Source: Martelella alba
Lineage (GTDB): Bacteria; Pseudomonadota; Alphaproteobacteria; Rhizobiales; Rhizobiaceae
Reading direction: 5' to 3'
DNA length: 64,000 nt
Assembly: GCF_006516955.1 (NCBI RefSeq)
Contig: NZ_VHLG01000004.1
Coordinates: 310,001 to 374,000, forward strand
In this document: positions 62,485 to 64,000 of the stretch, piece by piece
Position numbering within the stretch: the first letter of the stretch is position 1
Layout of the letters: each line of letters opens with the position of its first letter
Made by a program: the position numbers and the translations under genes
Notes under the pieces: generated by a model
Database searches by the model: none
Told to the model about the DNA's origin: nothing
What the model saw: the letters and a program-made list of their open reading frames with translations, nothing else

Positions 62485-62528
62485 ATCAAACCCGAGCTAA
62501 ACGGCAAAGTAAGTATTACAGATTGCTT

Positions 62529-63020
62529 TCAAACCATTCCCGTTTTTCTGATCGGCACAAGCTTAGTCAGCGTCGTGTCGTTGGCACAATAAGCGCCCCA
62601 CGCCTGCATCAAACTCCGGCGCTTATCGAGCAATCCGCCACGCTGGTGGGCCCGTTCAACCTCGTTGGGATTCTGGTGCACCAATGTGGCTTCCACCACC
62701 TCTCCGGGACAATTGGTCGCCTCGGCTACCCATGTGCGGAATGAAGAGCGGAAACCATGACCTGTTACTGGCTTCTTCATCCGCCCCCCCCCCAACAAAG
62801 CAATGTCGGACATTACGCGACAGTCTGAACCGGGAAACACATGATCGGTCGTTGTCAGCCGGACTGCCGCAGTGCTTCGCAGCACGGCCAAGGCGTCCGG
62901 CGAAAGCGGCACGACAAGCTCACGCTTCACGGCGGGCACCTTCAAGAGGCCGTCACCATCGCCATAGGTTCCGCGCTTGCCCAACACAGCCTTAACTTCG
63001 TTCGCTGTCAGCCGGCCCAT
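62529..63020 (-). pseudogene. Decayed tyrosine-type (P4-like) integrase
   Basis: A 164-codon frame that keeps the N-terminal integrase opening (LTANEVKAVLGKRGTYGDGD) and jumps directly to the C-terminal catalytic half (PAVKRELVVPLSPDALAVLR; VTGHGFRSSFRTW; NEVERAHQRGGLLDKRRSLM). A normal protein is about 400 residues, so some 240 residues are missing, including the first catalytic Arg. The catalytic Tyr (usually VExAYxRG) is His in ERAHQRG. A run of ten C lies at 62787-62796. Frame opens at 63062; Met at 63020 is the likelier original start. Located 154 bases past the tRNA-Ser 3' end. Confidence 0.85.
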
Positions 63021-63173
63021 CTGCGCTTCCCCACACTTTTGGGTCAGCCCTTCCCGATACAATATCGTGGTTGTAGGCGGTCAACAACGAACAACAGCGG
63101 GCTACTGCGTCCCAGTTTTCCGTGTAAACGCGGCGACTTATGCGGTCACTGGCGAATGGTTATGAATGTGAAA

Positions 63174-63263
63174 TGGCGGACAGAGAGGGATTCGAACCCT
63201 CGATACGGTTTCCCGTATACACGCGTTCCAGGCGTGCGCCTTCAACCACTCGGCCACCTGTCC
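63174..63263 (-). tRNA. tRNA-Ser (GGA)
   Basis: 90 bases with genomic CCA. Acceptor GGACAGG; anticodon loop CTGGAAC between CACGC and GCGTG, so anticodon GGA (reads UCC/UCU). Long variable arm and T-loop GTTCGAATCCC are present. The integrase remnant lies on its 3' side, the usual attachment geometry. Confidence 0.96.
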
Positions 63264-63537
63264 TTGATACCGCCCGAACCGGGCAGGTCGGCGCGATATA
63301 TACCGATGGCAGCGCGCTTATCAACCCGAATCTGACAGATTTTTGAAATCATGCGTTAAAAGTCGGTCGGCGCGCCACAATCTCCTGTGTTTTGCGGGCA
63401 TCCACGCAAGAGCGGCACCAGCGATGCGCGATCTTGCCGCAGGCCCTGTCAGGCACTACCTATTGAGACAGACATCAGGCGCTGGGCGTGCTGCAAACCT
63501 GTGCCCGCCTGCGCCAGAAATTTTCCAGGAGACCGCT

Positions 63538-64000
63538 ATGCTTTTCAATGCGCTGAAACGCGACAAGCTTTCCCTGCCCACCGCCGAGACCGCGCTCACC
63601 GGACGCGCCCTGCCGATCCCGACGGCCAGGACCCATTTCGTCAGCGGGCGGCCGCTTGCCCCGCCCTATCCCGATCACCTGAAGGAGGTGATGCTTGGCA
63701 TGGGCTGTTTCTGGGGCGCAGAACGGCTGTTGTGGAACACGCCTGGCGTTTACGTCACGGTTGCCGGCTATTCCGGTGGCATCACCCCGAACCCGACTTA
63801 CGAGGAAACCTGCACCGGGCTGACCGGCCATACGGAAGTGGTGAAGGTTGTCTATGATCCCGCGATCATCTCCCTGAAGGCGCTGCTGAAAATCTTCTTC
63901 GAGGCGCATGATCCGACCCAGGGCATGCGCCAAGGTAATGATATCGGAACAACCTATCGTTCCGCTATCTACTTGAACGATAAGCAAGAACTGACGGAAG
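63538..64000 (+). CDS. msrA: Peptide methionine sulfoxide reductase MsrA (3' end outside window)
   Basis: Repairs S-methionine sulfoxide in proteins. 154 codons are visible. The catalytic motif is [11 protein letters not shown] (Cys about residue 57), followed by the family [22 protein letters not shown] and [30 protein letters not shown] 40-odd residue leader precedes the core, as in rhizobial MsrA. AGGAGA lies upstream of the ATG. Runs off the right edge. Confidence 0.94.
   Translation, partial: MLFNALKRDKLSLPTAETALTGRALPIPTARTHFVSGRPLAPPYPDHLKEVMLGMGCFWGAERLLWNTPGVYVTVAGYSGGITPNPTYEETCTGLTGHTEVVKVVYDPAIISLKALLKIFFEAHDPTQGMRQGNDIGTTYRSAIYLNDKQELTE

Overview
The window is chromosomal DNA of an alphaproteobacterium, most probably a member of the Rhizobiales (Hyphomicrobiales). 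The evidence is the split F0 ATP synthase operon (atpI-B-E-b'-b without the F1 genes), a PhyR-NepR-EcfG general stress response locus with GGAAC-N16/17-CGTT promoters, HWE-type histidine kinases, several PotABCD-type and TRAP importers, and uniformly GC-rich codon use. I cannot name the genus. The only clearly foreign-looking, AT-richer gene is at about 60.9-62.5 kb, and a second probable acquisition lies at 26.8-27.4 kb.

Layout: 1-6.1 kb is housekeeping (partial MFS transporter, folD, atpF/F'/E/B/I, a CorA-type channel). 6.3-15.8 kb is a purine-salvage operon: a LacI regulator with its own palindromic operator, a PotABCD-like ABC importer, a nucleoside hydrolase, an adenine deaminase, and neighbouring M20 amidohydrolase and phosphoribosyltransferase genes. 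15.8-24.5 kb is a general stress island: PRC-barrel protein, GAF-PAS-HWE kinase, Dps, EcfG, NepR, PhyR, a DUF1328 peptide, two CsbD proteins and a CHASE-HWE kinase. I find six EcfG-type promoters by eye in this stretch. 24.5-29.5 kb holds two dsbB genes, a DUF5993 peptide, a TIGR03032 protein, tRNA-Leu, a YqaA/DedA-like membrane protein and a compact type III (TenpIN-like) toxin-antitoxin locus.

29.1-38.4 kb is an opine-oxidase-like catabolic operon: ABC importer, two FAD amine oxidases, an HcnA-like and an HcnB-like subunit, and RidA, controlled by a divergent OccR/NocR-type LysR regulator. 38.5-49.9 kb is a homoprotocatechuate (3,4-dihydroxyphenylacetate) meta-cleavage operon with HpaR, all steps from ring opening to succinate, a TRAP transporter inserted in the operon, and two unrelated ring-cleavage dioxygenases. 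50-60.3 kb is mixed housekeeping (HNH nuclease, AlkA-like glycosylase, GluQRS, YihY, SDR, HIG1-like peptide, cobalamin adenosyltransferase, EtfBA, MATE, YjbQ, SIMPL).

60.4-63.3 kb is a decayed genomic island between tRNA-Ile2(CAT) and tRNA-Ser(GGA). It carries an unrecognised 525-residue protein with an RNxxxH (HEPN-like) motif and an internally deleted integrase whose catalytic Tyr position is His. msrA runs off the right edge. Two 114-bp copies of an interspersed inverted-repeat element lie at 29.0 and 56.9 kb. The strongest candidates for something new are the TenpIN-like locus and the HEPN-like island gene.
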